From Chaetoderma sp. LZ-2023a (Eukaryota; Mollusca; Caudofoveata; Chaetodermatida; Chaetodermatidae), in the NCBI GenBank assembly GCA_034401795.1, contig CM067367.1, positions 80,888,210 through 80,952,209 of the forward strand: DNA of 64,000 bases. Reading direction: 5' to 3'. The position numbers were made by a program, and so were the translations under genes. The notes under the pieces were generated by a model. That model had not been told where the DNA came from, ran no database searches, and worked only from the letters and a program-made list of their open reading frames with translations. This document shows positions 1 through 11,302 of this stretch, piece after piece. How positions within the stretch are numbered: position 1 is the first letter of the stretch; each line of letters begins with the position of its first letter.

Positions 1-59
1 CAGTAACAGCAGACTGGGCCGGGTTTTTCACTCAAGTATTACAACTTAATAAACATTAC

Positions 60-496
60 GTTGAATATTTTGAAAATAATTTGGCTGGGATCTGGTACAA
101 CATTAATCTCAACCAAATGAACTTTGACATGCTAACTTTAGGAAGATTTATGAAGATTTAGTTGTTTTTAAGACCACACTGATGTGAATCACGCCGAAGA
201 AATGACTTCTGTATTGGGGACGGTTGAAGCCGTTACATTGTACATTAGCGGTCAGCGAGGTGTCTGAGTTTAGATTATTATCAAGAATGTGGGACTGAGC
301 GTTGTTCCATAATATCACACTATCGTGTGTGTTAGACATGCTTCACTAACTCCTACAGTACAGCGCAGAAATAACTTTAATTGTTTCCAAAACAAAATAA
401 AACGTACTGCTGAATATTTTTGAGTTAATTTGATTGTAAGCCATTGCTGCCTAAGCAATGGCTTCCAATCAAATTAAGTCCAAAATATCAAACAGA
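60..496. repeat. Palindromic MITE core fragments
   Basis: Two copies of a hairpin motif that recurs throughout the window. The first (60-92) is a half copy reading GAATATTTTGAAAATAATTT. The second (about 405-492) is a full imperfect palindrome whose arms read AATTTGATTG and CAATCAAATT around a short centre containing GCCATTGC and GCAATGGC. The same arms form the centre of the MITE-A family elsewhere, so these are probably eroded cores of that family. No terminal inverted repeats are visible here. Confidence 0.55.
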
Positions 497-1133
497 ACGT
501 TTCAAATCGTGTTCAAAATTGCAACTAACACATTTCTGGGTTTGGGTTTTTTTGGATTTTTTGGAAACAATTCAACTGATTTCTGAGCTGTACTGTGTCC
601 AAGAACTCGTGTGTGGGAGGCCTTGTGGAGATAGTTCGTGATAAGCTTGTCGAGTTCGTGATTATGTTTAGGCCTAATATAGGTGTTTTAAATAAAACCC
701 GCCCATAGCGGTCACCCCGTGGTTCACTTAAACGCACTTACTGAAATCAGATGATAACTTAACCTTTCAAACCCTGACTTGCCAGAATCCCAATTCCAAT
801 ATTATTATGCAGGTAAGCTGGTGAATGCGTAGTCACAGTGGTTCCTATTGTACAGCCAGCTTTATAACAAGTAGACCACCAACATAGGATTCCCTGTGGT
901 TGGTATTCCTGGCTACACTGATGCTGTTAGCAGCTGATGTCTTCACACATTTTTAGGACTTTACTTAGGGCTTTGTTTGCTTTACAGTTGAGGTTAATCG
1001 TGAATCCCGGAGCAATGTCTTTGCATTCACATTGCACAATATGTAGTCAATCTGATTAACGATTGCGTTTGTTATTTTACTTTTCTTGTCGGCTATGTGT
1101 CCTGTCTAAGTTGCTCGATGACGTCACGGGTGA
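497..1133. other. No recognisable feature
   Basis: AT-rich sequence with only short open frames and no recognisable domain. I see no repeat structure apart from weak similarity to the flanks of the palindromic elements. Confidence 0.4.
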
Positions 1134-1538
1134 TTAAACCCTCTTGTGTCAACAGCGCCTCAAAGCGCTAGAAATGCTACTTTTATCGATTAACCGTATA
1201 ATGTATCAAGACTTTTCAAGAAAATTCAAATTTTGGATCAGTGAATGACCATTTTTTGCTGGCCAAAAGAATACGGTTTTTGTAAACTTACAACTGGAAT
1301 TTAGGAAAATAGTTTTTAAGAGCGTGTTTATGCCGGCTTGACGATCAAAGGGTCAAGTGAATCAAACTGTTCGCTTAGTCAGTGAATCAGTGTCCATTTG
1401 CAGGCCAAGAGAAGGCTATTTTTTAAATTTTACCACTGGAATGACTGGCTCTGTTACCGAGCCAGTCATTTCAGTAGTAAATTTTCAAAAATAGCCTTCT
1501 CTTAGACTAAAGGGTTAAGTTGACACAAGAGGCGTTAA
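1134..1538. mobile_element. piggyBac-like MITE (family B), 405 bp
   Basis: Terminal inverted repeats are visible: left TTAAACCCTCTTGTGTCAAC (1134-1153) and right GTTGACACAAGAGGCGTTAA (1519-1538), matching at 18 of 20 positions when one is reversed. Both ends carry TTAA, the target duplication of piggyBac transposases, and the terminus begins ACCC, as piggyBac-type ends often do. The right half holds a large internal hairpin (about 1391-1510) with arms around TTTTACCACTGGAATGACTG and CAGTCATTTCAGTAGTAAA. There is no coding capacity, so it would need a transposase supplied in trans. Its right end abuts LINE-derived coding sequence starting at 1539. Confidence 0.75.
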
Positions 1539-2310
1539 AGGCTGTGTTTGTTGGATATACTAAACTAAAACAGAATCGCAATAAGATCTTACGCCAAATC
1601 AGTGAACGATTGAAAGAATTCGCAATCAAAAGAGAAGATGGCCTGGTAAACGAGATCACACCCACCGATGATTGTCGAAAAATATTCAAAGCAAGCAAAG
1701 CATTAACAATCGTTACTCCACAACACCCACTTGCTGTAGGCCTACATAACTATGATGGTCACTTCATTGGCTCTGACCAGGGAAAAGCTGAAACAATCGA
1801 TGAATTGTTCAAAGAACAGTTCAGTTCACTGACACAGGAAACGAACCCGTACCCATCTATAAAGTGGCAGCCATGACCCCTGAAAGGCCAATAACAGAAG
1901 CAGAAGTTAGAAAAGCTGTAATATCTCTAACGAGTGGCCATGTCTGATGGCATTAATAACAAACTCCTTAAATGTGCGGATAATAACATCTCTACACAAA
2001 CCGCACACGTCATCAACTTTGCCTTTGAACAACACCTCCCTATCGATGGTTACCGCGCTCCCAAAGTCTAAGAAACCACCAGGACCTCTTTCCAACATAA
2101 GACAAATAGTGCTTTTGAAGAACATCCGAAAATTGTATCAAATGTGACATTGTCAGAGATAAGAGTGTCCTGGCAACTGGCAGTGTTTTAAAGAGAAGGC
2201 GTGAGCTGACATGATCTGCGCAGCAGTACTATCAAAACAGTTGGGGCTTCTAAAAATGGGAGTGTATATGTTACACGCATTTGATGCCATCAAGTGACCA
2301 CAGATCCTTC
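1539..2310 (+). pseudogene. LINE reverse transcriptase remnant, 5' part
   Basis: A decayed non-LTR retrotransposon pol. One frame (to 1876) reads as the linker upstream of the reverse transcriptase. After a frameshift near 1880-1940 the text DGINNKLLKCADNN (from about 1945) matches the conserved 'GPDGINNELLK' type motif. Then SKKPPGPLSNIRQIVLL (about 2064-2114) matches the RT motif 'K..P.NYRPISLL'. AFDAIK (about 2278-2295) corresponds to the catalytic-Asp block; here the first Asp position reads His-Ala-Phe-Asp. There are several frameshifts and stops. The coding trail stops at 2310 where a MITE begins and resumes at 2678. The family is probably RTE-like, judging from the 3' tail, but I cannot assign the clade firmly. 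Confidence 0.65.
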
Positions 2311-2677
2311 AATGGACCTTTCCGGTTTTAGCTATGCCTCGCCCATCTCTAGCTAAGCTTCACCCTTCACACTTCACCCGTGTTGGGATCGATCGATCTC
2401 TGAACACCCTGACCATCAATTTCCAAAAAACTACACAGGTAAGCTGTTGAATATTTTGAAACTAATTTGACTGGGCGCTGTTGCTACATATTTCTTAAAT
2501 AGCAAAGAATTACAAAGACATACAATTCATACAACGTGTCGGAGTATTTGAGATTTGGTGACGGTCTATATGGAACCCTTTGTGACGTAATTGTTGTGGC
2601 GTCATCATACACGGGCTGAACTGATTATGACGTCATACGAGGTCTGATGCTGGATGGATACTCTGGAAAGGTGAATT
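2311..2677. mobile_element. MITE-A copy inserted inside the LINE
   Basis: The left end AATGGACCTTTCC (2311-2323) is mirrored at the right end by GGAAAGGTGAATT (2665-2677). Inside are the family landmarks in order: CCCATCTCTAGCTAAGC, GTTGGGATCGATCGATC, the half hairpin GAATATTTTGAAACTAATTT (the second arm is lost here), ACAACGTGTCGGA, and a perfect CRE TGACGTCA at 2628-2635. No coding capacity. The coding sequence on both sides belongs to one reverse transcriptase, so this is a nested insertion. Confidence 0.75.
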
Positions 2678-3570
2678 TCTCCATCAATCTGGATACGATG
2701 AGACACTCTTTGGCAAACACAAAACTAAATGTTCGCGTCAAATCAATGTTTTCTGCTCAGTTTGACATATCAGTAGGATGACCACAAGTTGATGGTTTAT
2801 TACCGATGCTCTTCACTTGCTACCCCACCGCAGCACAATCGTCTGTTCTAGAACATTCTACAAAACCAAACTCTCCAATCTCAATAATAGGTGTGTCACT
2901 AGAGATGGAGTATGCATATGATGTTGACTTTATCGACGAGGATAAAGACCCTCTTGATACACTTCCACTGGTTCAAGGCTCAAGACTGCAAGACTCTTCC
3001 TGAACAAAGCCAAAATGGAGATCAATCACGTATATCTATACGACAGCACAGAAATGAATGATGACGGTACCCACATCGGGGCACTGAGCAGTGGAGGAAG
3101 AAGAAACTTGCTGTCTAACATGAAATATCGCATTCCAGTCCTTTTGGAGTTTCGTGGCTCTAAACCGCCAATGAAAGTTAAGATGCAACTATATGATGCT
3201 ACACAGTGCTATGCAATTGTAACAGCTAGGCAGCGCCAAAAGAACAAATCTGATGCATGTCACTCTACAAACTGTGTAACACAGAGACACTATATCTGAG
3301 GGTAGCGCAACAGCGATATTCGATGTTTAGACATGCTCTTCGAATATCAGCAAACACGTCTACTGAGAAAGCACTAGAATTTGTAGTGGTAAGTCCCAGC
3401 ATGAATCAGGGACGCACAGGACAACACAACATCAACTGGCTAAGTATTTTGCTATCAGACCTCATAGAACGTAATCTCGGACCACTAAAGAAGATATAAA
3501 GAACCTAAAGAGGCTTAGGACGTTTGCAGTGGACAAGACAAATTGGAGAAGTTTGAATATAAACTGATTG
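2678..3570 (+). pseudogene. LINE reverse transcriptase remnant, 3' part
   Basis: Continues the pol interrupted by the MITE. TKLNVRVKSMF (about 2720) precedes PQVDGLLPMLF, an altered form of the RT motif PQGDGLSP. MEYAYDVDFIDED follows: the catalytic YADD reads YAYD (2911-2922), so an active-site Asp is replaced by Tyr. LNKAKTEINHVYL-like text spans two frames after about 2990. The 3' tail FRHALRISANTSTEKALEF (about 3328-3384), the later LSDL.ERNLG block and a terminal NWR stretch match the C-terminal 'GHVLRM...ALEF' region typical of RTE-like elements. Several frameshifts and the lost catalytic residue make it dead. It ends in a (CAT)/(CAC) microsatellite. Confidence 0.7.
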
Positions 3571-3621
3571 CAGCTGATTGCAGCTTAAAGCAGTTTTCTC
3601 TTCTTTATCCACAGAAGACAG

Positions 3622-3624
3622 TCA

Positions 3625-3656
<32 letters not shown>

Positions 3657-3926
3657 CCATCACCGCCGTCTCCGCCGCCGCCGCCACCGCCACTATCACC
3701 ACCACAACCACCTCCACCACCACCACCACCACCACCACCACCACCACCACCACCACCACCACCACCACCCCACCACCACCAACACCGCCGCCACCACCAC
3801 CACCGCCGCCGCCACCACCACCACCACCACCACCACCACCACCACCACCACCACCACCACCACCACCGCTACCACCGCCGCCACCACCACCACCACCACC
3901 ACCACACCACCACCACAACCACCACC

Positions 3927-3984
<58 letters not shown>
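3622..3984. repeat. (CAT)n/(CAC)n/(CCG) microsatellite
   Basis: Trinucleotide array, nearly all CAT, CAC and CCG. It opens several frames on both strands (poly-His, poly-Pro, poly-Thr and poly-Gly/Val), which I do not treat as genes. It lies directly after the LINE remnant, where a retrotransposon tail is expected. Confidence 0.95.
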
Positions 3985-3985
3985 C

Positions 3986-4066
3986 GCTGTTAAACATTTT
4001 GAAACTAACTTGACTGGAAAGTGTTGCTGCCATACCAGTCAAATTAGTTTCAAAATATTCCACAGA
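3986..4066. repeat. Palindromic MITE core
   Basis: Inverted repeat with arms AAACATTTTGAAACTAACTT and TTAGTTTCAAAATATTCC around a 25-base centre. It is the hairpin core of the MITE-A family without its flanking ends. Confidence 0.7.
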
Positions 4067-4084
4067 ATAATTATTAAATTGTAA

Positions 4085-5440
4085 ATGATTTCTGGTGTCA
4101 GGCCTTTCGGATTTAAATGGTTAATATATGTAGGTTACTAATATATGATGTGGCAAAGAGACCATTGACTGGTGGTAATGTCAGACTTGTGATCATATCA
4201 CCACCCCTTTTAAAATACTGTCATATAATAATTCTACGGCAATCAATAGCCTAATATGAACAGGTCTGTCTGCACACGAATGAACATGGGCATAGCGACA
4301 GAAGGTCGTAAATTACATGTCTCCCAGTGCAGTAGGGCATACGTAGGTTCGTAATAGGATTATGTTCTCTAGATTAACGTGAGACACGATACGTTGATAA
4401 TAAACGCAATGCATAGAGGCAATCCTTCAGGAAGCCCGTGAGCCATTCATCAATTATCTCAGCTGGCATGTCTTTTGTATATTTTGTTATTGATGTTCAG
4501 TTTAGAAAGGAGATCTTTATGGCGTAGTGATTAGCGGTGTCACACTATGACCACGCCATTGTGGCATGTATAATTACATATATAGTAGTCCAGTCAATAT
4601 CCGACATAACCTGAGCAGAATTACAACATAAAGTCTGTTAGTAAATTTTTACTGATGAAGCAATACTACATACCCAATAAGTCTGAACGCATTATGGTTG
4701 CGACATAGGGGGCTTTGCCAAAAATGTCAAAAGTTGTGCAGACCGACAGATACACAGACATATACGATTTGGGAGACGCAAATAAAAACGAGTGTGATGA
4801 GCTATAGTTGCGTCTTATGCAGCTTTGCCCGAAATGGTCCCTGTATCCCATTTATAATCTGTTACGCTTAGTTATTGCTATGCTTGTAGCACTATACTTT
4901 GGAGAATTCTGTTTGAACAGCAATTAATACAGTTATAACAATATCCACAATGTTATCAGGGTTCAGCTTGCAGCATCATTTCTACGTCGACGACACACAG
5001 AGCATAACCATCTATCGCCACCAACACCCCATACACCCCAATCAAGGTTTTCCTCTCCCATAGTGTATCCACATAGCGTTCCCCCCACCACCCCCCACCC
5101 CTATGTTTTGACCCCACCCAATAGTTTAGCCCCGCAGTTCAAAGTACGTTCCCACACCCCTAATACTGGACTGTAGTCAAGATTTTAAAATATCGATATC
5201 AACAAAAACAAGGTTCAACGATGACTTAAGCACAGTTAGGAGGCCCATCTACTATGCGGGTTTTCATCAGCTGAGGATCACCAGCAGCATCGGAAGATGT
5301 CAGAAGAGGTCACGACTAGACTTATAGTTTCATTATTGGTGCGCCAAATGGACACTATAGGCACATATGCTCCAGACAGTACATAATCCTGCAGACAGAA
5401 TGGTATCTTAACACGACAAATCTGAGTGCATCACTTTCGT
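4085..5440. other. No recognisable gene
   Basis: Non-coding sequence without detectable domains. A short C-rich tract lies around 5070-5150. I see no inverted-repeat element here. Confidence 0.4.
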
Positions 5441-5443
5441 GCT

Positions 5444-5693
5444 TCGTAACGTACAATGGCTGCTCAGAGAACATGGAATTCGTTACAATGCCATCTGTTT
5501 GACTTGCAAAGTATGGCAATACAGGAACTTAAATTATCTCCTAGTTTCTTTTAAATCTAATCTGAAAACATGTCTATTTCAACAATCACACTTATCAGAT
5601 TAATATTGCTAGACTTCTGATTTGTCATTCCCTCGTATTTTTAGCGATTAGAACATATCGTAGTATATAGTTTTTACTCGTCATAGAGCTACA

Positions 5694-5749
<56 letters not shown>
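5444..5749 (+). pseudogene. LINE 3' end scrap with (ATT)n tail
   Basis: Translation shows RTWNSLQ, then QELKLSPSFF and SNLKTCLFQQ in adjacent frames. This matches the common C-terminal formula of CR1/L2-like LINEs ('WN.LP..L...SL.SFKS.LKT.LF'). It is followed after about 90 bases by an (ATT)n microsatellite (5694-5749), the kind of tail such elements leave. Only the last 50 or so codons remain, with a frameshift. Confidence 0.5.
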
Positions 5750-5824
5750 GTTATTTAGTAATCTTGCTTTTCCATCTTTTTCCGCGATTCCATCCCGGGT
5801 AGCCTACCCCTGTTAGGAACATTG

Positions 5825-6125
5825 TGATCAGCAGGGCCGAACTTAAGGCAGTGTAACAAGTACCATTTTGCACAGGGCCCCAAATTTCCAAGAACCCCAA
5901 AATGTCAGACAAGCTCTTTATTGTCCTAATTTTGGGGGCCCTGCATAACTTCAAATTACATGCATAGACGCTACACCTATAGTACAGCTCATAAATCAGT
6001 CAATTGTTTCCAAAAGTAAGCAATTTTGTAAAAAAAAATGTTTGGGTGAATATTTTAAACACAATCCGATTATGTTCAAAATATTCAGCAGTATTTTTTA
6101 TATTTTGTTTTTTAAACATGTACTT
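5825..6125. repeat. Dispersed repeat, copy 1
   Basis: Shares an ordered set of segments with 8505-8770: GGCCCTGCATAACTTCAA, then AGACGCTACACCTA, then CAATTTTG, then the palindrome AAACACAATCCGATTATGTT, ending near TTTAAACATG. It is unrelated to the MITE-A ends, although the internal hairpin is similar in size. Confidence 0.6.
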
Positions 6126-6229
6126 TATAATACTGATATAATATAATACAGGACCCCGGCAGCATTATGGTTGAAACTGGACCATCGCTATCTGGCTATC
6201 CCAACAGTATTTCCGCTTAGTCCGTCATC

Positions 6230-6740
6230 AATGGACCTTTCCATTTTTACCTATGCCCCGCCCATCTCTAGCTAAGCTCCACCCACAACTCGCTCGTGTT
6301 GGGATCGATCTCTGGACACTCTTACCATCAATTTCCAGAAAACTATACATATAATATGTTGTATATTTTGAAACTAATTTGATTGGGTGCTGTTGCTGCC
6401 TATGGCAGCAACAGCGCCCAGTCAAATTAGTTTCAAAATATTCAACAGCATGTTTATTAAATAGTAAAGACATACAATTCGTACAACGTGTCGGACTATT
6501 AACAGTTAAACACCGCCAAATAGAAGCATTTATGACGTAATGATTATGACATCGGCATACACGTCACTTAGTTGGTCATGACGTCATATGACGTCATATA
6601 ATCAGCGGATAAACTGGGACAGGTCTATTAAGCGTTCATGAAGAACTTAGCTAGGTCATTCATGGCGTAATTAATTATAACGTCATCATACACGTCACGT
6701 GGTTGATTATGACGTCATATGATTGATGGATAAACTGGAC
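6230..6740. mobile_element. MITE-A copy with duplicated tail
   Basis: Starts AATGGACCTTTCC at 6230 and reaches a matching end (GGGACAGGTCTATT) near 6629. The internal palindrome at about 6357-6451 is one of the best in the window: GTTGCTGCCTATGGCAGCAA is its exact centre. Perfect TGACGTCA sites occur twice in the tail. A second tail of about 110 bp (6630-6740), with its own TGACGTCA and an end reading GGACTCTTCCATT, follows directly, so the tail is duplicated. Confidence 0.75.
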
Positions 6741-7494
6741 TCTTCCATTGCATCAGTGTCGGTTTCAGGAGTATAAGCTCGACAGTAAACTATTCATGTT
6801 TACGTCATCTTTTAAAGGTGTGTTGGTTTGGAGTAACTCTTACCTATCAGAAAAATCCAACCTATAATTTTGTATTTCGTAAAATTTTGATTTTTTTTGG
6901 GGTTCCAATACAATTTATGGTTTTCTTCATTTGGTCGTCAAAATCAGACATTTGAAAAAACGCATGACAATAAAATTCAGATATAGAAATAAAAAGGCAT
7001 TAGCTTATTGATCTAACTTATTTCAAATATTGAGTTCGTCGTAAACAAGCAACAATAATTTAAGAATGGCCTTTAGATACAGTCAAATACACATTGCCAT
7101 AGTAACTGTAATCTGTTTAGATTCTTTGTTAGCTGACTAGTTAATGTAATAAAACGGTTATTCCCGTTAATTATTCGAACTATTTAGGATGCTTCAATAT
7201 TTTTATTCGCATTTAGACAAATGTGTATGATGTTGACAGCAATCCATGAAACTAGGTTAACTTTAGTAAATCGTTCTAAACTTTCTACCATTATATTGCA
7301 TTCATTCACGGATTACATACATCTATATTGCGATATCCGTTACTATTTATTCATCTGTCAACTGATATGGATCTGAGATAATACGTTTAATTATGTATTC
7401 ATCAACTGCCGTTTATTATCTAGATATTGGCTACTTACTTGGCAGCTGCTATTCAAATGAAATACTACAATTTAGATTGCACGCCCTTATATTA
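6741..7494. other. AT-rich stretch without features
   Basis: Strongly AT-rich. No open frame of note, no repeat structure and no recognised motif. Confidence 0.4.
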
Positions 7495-7731
7495 TTAACC
7501 CTTCCATAACGAAGCCGCTCACAACCCGCCTCTTCAGTGGTCCTGAGGAATGTCCGTTTGCCGGACAAGAAAAGACTATTTTTGAAATTTTACCACTGGA
7601 ATGACTGACTTGGTGACCAAGCCATTCTAGTGGTAGATTTTCCAAAATAGGCTTCTCTTGATCTGCAAATGGGCATTTAATAAGGAAATATTTAGATTTT
7701 CTTGACAAAATCTCGTAATTAAAGGGTTTAT
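7495..7731. mobile_element. piggyBac-like MITE (family B), short form
   Basis: Begins TTAACCCTTC at 7495 and ends near AATTAAAGGGTTTA at 7718-7731. The centre is the family B hairpin: ACCACTGGAATGACTG on one arm and CATTCTAGTGGTAGA on the other, flanked by AGAAAAGACTATTTTTGAAA and AAAATAGGCTTCTCTTG. No coding capacity. Confidence 0.6.
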
Positions 7732-8050
7732 GTTTAATGTTCTTTGTTTCTGGTTTTCTTTTTCACTTAGATCTATCCAAAGTGGTTTGAGGTTCACTCA
7801 TTATCAGTTGAATCGTATCCTTATTTTGCTCAGAACATATCCTGACCGGATTTTGACGATAATTCCGAAGTCTTATCATCATAATCATTGGAGCATAATC
7901 ATTTGAATGCCATTTCATATCCAGCCATCTTAGCTATTGCCTCACTATATTAATTCTCATTCACACAAAGTCAAGAAAGTCGAAAATCCATGTAATGTCA
8001 TAGTACATGATGTATTAACAGAGGCCTGATCTAGCATTACCTCTCTAGCG
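7732..8050. other. No recognisable feature
   Basis: Non-coding; nothing recognised. Confidence 0.35.
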
Positions 8051-8168
8051 TACAGCTTACCTGCATAGTTTTCTGGAAATGTATAGTCAGGGAGTTTCAG
8101 TGATCGATCCAACACGGGTGAGATGTGGGTGGAGCTTAGGTAGAGGTGGGCGGGGCATAGCAAAAGAA
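8051..8168 (-). mobile_element. MITE-A 5' end fragment, inverted
   Basis: Read on the minus strand it gives GCTATGCCCCGCCCACCTC, then CTAAGCTCCACCCACATC, a GATCGATC-like centre and TTTCCAGAAAACTATGCAGG. This is the left end of MITE-A, cut off before the hairpin. Confidence 0.65.
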
Positions 8169-8214
8169 AAAATTAAAACGTTTTCGTAATAATTTTGTGG
8201 TTTCACTACAAATG

Positions 8215-8480
8215 GACATTTCTTAAGACCAGTGTAATTGCCGATTTTAACAGTTGTGACCATCAAAGAGTTAATGATCAGAACAAGTCGAATATTTGCA
8301 GGACAAGAGAAATCGATTTTAGAAATTTTAAAATGGAGTATTTGATTATCGAGCCAGTCATTCTAGTAGGAAAAATTTCAAAAAAGTCTTCACTTGCCTT
8401 ACAAATGGCTATTCTTCAAGACCACCTCAGATTCCGTTTTGAACAGTATAGGGTTAAGTTCACACAAGAAGGGTTTCCGG
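8215..8480. mobile_element. Degenerate piggyBac-like MITE (family B)
   Basis: Contains GACAAGAGAAATCGATTTTA, GAGCCAGTCATTCTAGTAGG and a right end GTTAAGTTCACACAAGAAGG (8454-8473). That end resembles the TTGACACAAGAGG terminus of the 1134-1538 copy. The left end is not clear. Confidence 0.5.
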
Positions 8481-8504
8481 GGTATGGGTCATATGACCTC
8501 TTCT

Positions 8505-8770
8505 ACACAGCGCCGAGCTTACGGCAGCACAAATAGTGCATTTGTACAGGGGCCCCAAACACTCAGGGCCCCTGCATAACTTCAAGTTACACACGTAGAT
8601 GCTACACCTAATGTACCGCTCAAACTTAAACAATTTTGAATACGAAGTAAAACTGTGCTGTGGAATATTTTGAACATAATTGAATTGGAAGACACGGCTG
8701 CCTTCTTCCAATCCAATTATGTTCATAATATTTTATAATATTATCTTTTAACTTTTGTGTTTGAAACATG
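8505..8770. repeat. Dispersed repeat, copy 2
   Basis: Second copy of the 5825-6125 repeat, with the GGCCCCTGCATAACTTCAAG segment, AGATGCTACACCTA and a better preserved hairpin (about 8657-8740) with arms GAACATAATTGAATTGGAAG and CTTCCAATCCAATTATGTTC. Confidence 0.6.
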
Positions 8771-10832
8771 TTAAGTTATTTCTGAAATACATGACTGATG
8801 TAGCCGAATCCCACAAGGATATGACCTTACCGACACCAACCTACCCTCCGCGCCCCAACACCCCCACCCCACCACCACCACCACGCATGCGGCAATACGT
8901 TTTGAACTGGACCCTAGCTTTCTCCCTATCCTGACGACTGTTCCGAGGGCCCCTGGTAAGAATTTCATAAGCATTGCACAGGGCACCGTGAGACCTAAGT
9001 TCGGCCCTGCCTCTACGTTGCAAGCGCAAATTTATATTCAAGTGATAGTCAACCGAACTCGTAACCAGGTAGAAGTTGAACGTCATTGAGATCGATTGAT
9101 AGACCATATAACTTTGTGATAATGCTATAATATGCTCGGGAATGGTTGACTGGATTGGTAGGCATTTTGTGGAAAGTACTGGCTGTTGTGTGAGTAGTGT
9201 ACAAGCGTGCTAACGTTACCACGGTACAATAACTAACAGATCTAGCGTACAAGCGCATGCTAACGTTACCACAATACGATAACTACGAGATCTAGTGTAC
9301 AAGCGCGTGCTAACGTTACAACAGTACGACAACTACCAGATCAAGTGGACAAGCACGTGCTAACATTACCACAGTACGATAACTACCAGATCTAGTGTAC
9401 AGGCACATGCTAATGTTACTACAGTACGATCACCACCTGATCTGGTGTACAAGCACGTGCTAACGTTAGCACAGTATGATAACTACCATATCTAGTGTAC
9501 AAGTGTGTGCTAACCTTACCACAGTGCGATAACGACAAAATCTAGTATACGATCCCATGCTAGCGTTAATGTAGTACTATAACTACCAGATCTAGTGTAC
9601 AAGCGTGTGCCAACGTTACCACAATACGATAACTACCAGATCTAGTGTACAAGTGCGTGCTAGCATTACTGTAGTACGATAACTACCAGATCTAGTGCAC
9701 AAGCGCATGCTAGGGTTACCACAGTACGATGTACAAGCGCATGCTAGCGTTACTGTAATATGATAACTACCAGATCTAGTGTACAAGTGCATGCTAGCAT
9801 TAAAACAGTATGATAACTACCCGATCTAGTGTACAAGTGCATGCTAACGTTACCCAGTACGATAACGACCAGATTTAGTGTACAAGCACAGGCTAACGGT
9901 ACCACAGTACGATAATGACCAGATCTAGTGTACAAGCACGTGCTAGTATTACCGTAGTACGATAACCAGCAGATCTAGTGAACAAGCACGTGCTAACATT
10001 ACAGCAGTATGTTAACTACCAGATCCAGTGTACAAGCGCATGCTAGTATTACTGTAGTATGAAAACTAACAGATCTAGTGTACAAGTGTGTGCTAGCGTT
10101 ACCACAGTAGGATAGCTACCAGATCTCGTGTACAAGCGCGTGCTAATGTTACCACAGTGTGATAACTACCAGATCTGGTGTACAAGCACATGCTAGCGTT
10201 ACCACAGTACGATAAGTACCAGATCTAGTGTACAAGTGCATGCTAACATTACCACAGAATGATGACGACCAGATCTAGTGTACAAGCACGTCATAGCATT
10301 ACCATAGTACGATAACCTAGCAGATCTAGTCAACAGGCACGTGCTAACATTACAGCAGTATGTTAACTACCAGAGCCAGTGTACAAGCGCATGCTGGCGT
10401 TACCACAGTATGATAACTACCAGATCTAGTGTCATGTCTCATAAGCACGTGCTAACATTACCACAGTACGATAACTACCAGATATAGTGTACAAGAGCCT
10501 GCAAGCATTACCACAGTACGATAACTACCAGATCTAGTGTACAGGCGCATGCTAGCATTACCATAGAACGATAACTACCAGATCTAGTGTACATGCGTGC
10601 TAACGTTACCATAGTATGATAACTACCAGATCTAGTGTCGTGTCTTATAAAGCTACCACAGTATGATAACTACCAGATCTAGTGTACAAGCGCGTGCTAA
10701 CGATATAACAATATGATAGCTACCAGATCTAGTGTACAAGTGTGTGCTAACGTTACCACAGAACGATAGCAACCAGATCTAGAGTGCAAGCGCATGCTAA
10801 CATTACCATAGTATGATAACTACCAGATCTAA

Positions 10833-10931
10833 TTTCGGCCCTGCCTCTACGTTGCCTGCGCAAATTTCTATTCAAGCGATAGTCAACCGAACTCCTATCC
10901 AGGTAGAAGTTGAACGTCATTGAGATCAATC
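10833..10931. repeat. Copy of the array's left flank inside the array
   Basis: The segment from TTCGGCCCTGCCTCTACGTT to GAACGTCATTGAGATC repeats 9000-9096, the single-copy DNA just left of the array, with a handful of differences. Ordinary 50-bp units resume at once on both sides. Confidence 0.85.
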
Positions 10932-11302
10932 AGTATGATAACTACCAGATCTAGTGTACAAGCGCATCCTAACGTTACCACAGTATGATAACTACCATAT
11001 CTATTGTACAAGCGCGTGCTAGCGTTACCACAGTATGATTACTACCAGATATAGTGTACAAGCACATGCTAGCATTACCATACTATGATAATTTTCAAAT
11101 CTAGTGTACAAGCGCGTGGTAGGATTACAGCAGTACGATAACTACCAGATATACTGTACAAGTGCATGCTAGCATTACCACAGTCTGATAACTACCAGAT
11201 CTAGTGTACAAGCACATGCTGGCGTTACCACAGTATGATAACTACCAGATCTAGTGTACAAGCACGCGCTAGCGTTACCACAGCATGATAACTACCAAAT
11301 CC

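Noticed and set aside
3543-4084. Long poly-Pro/His/Thr frames
   Set aside because: Pure CAT/CAC/CCG microsatellite read in several frames.
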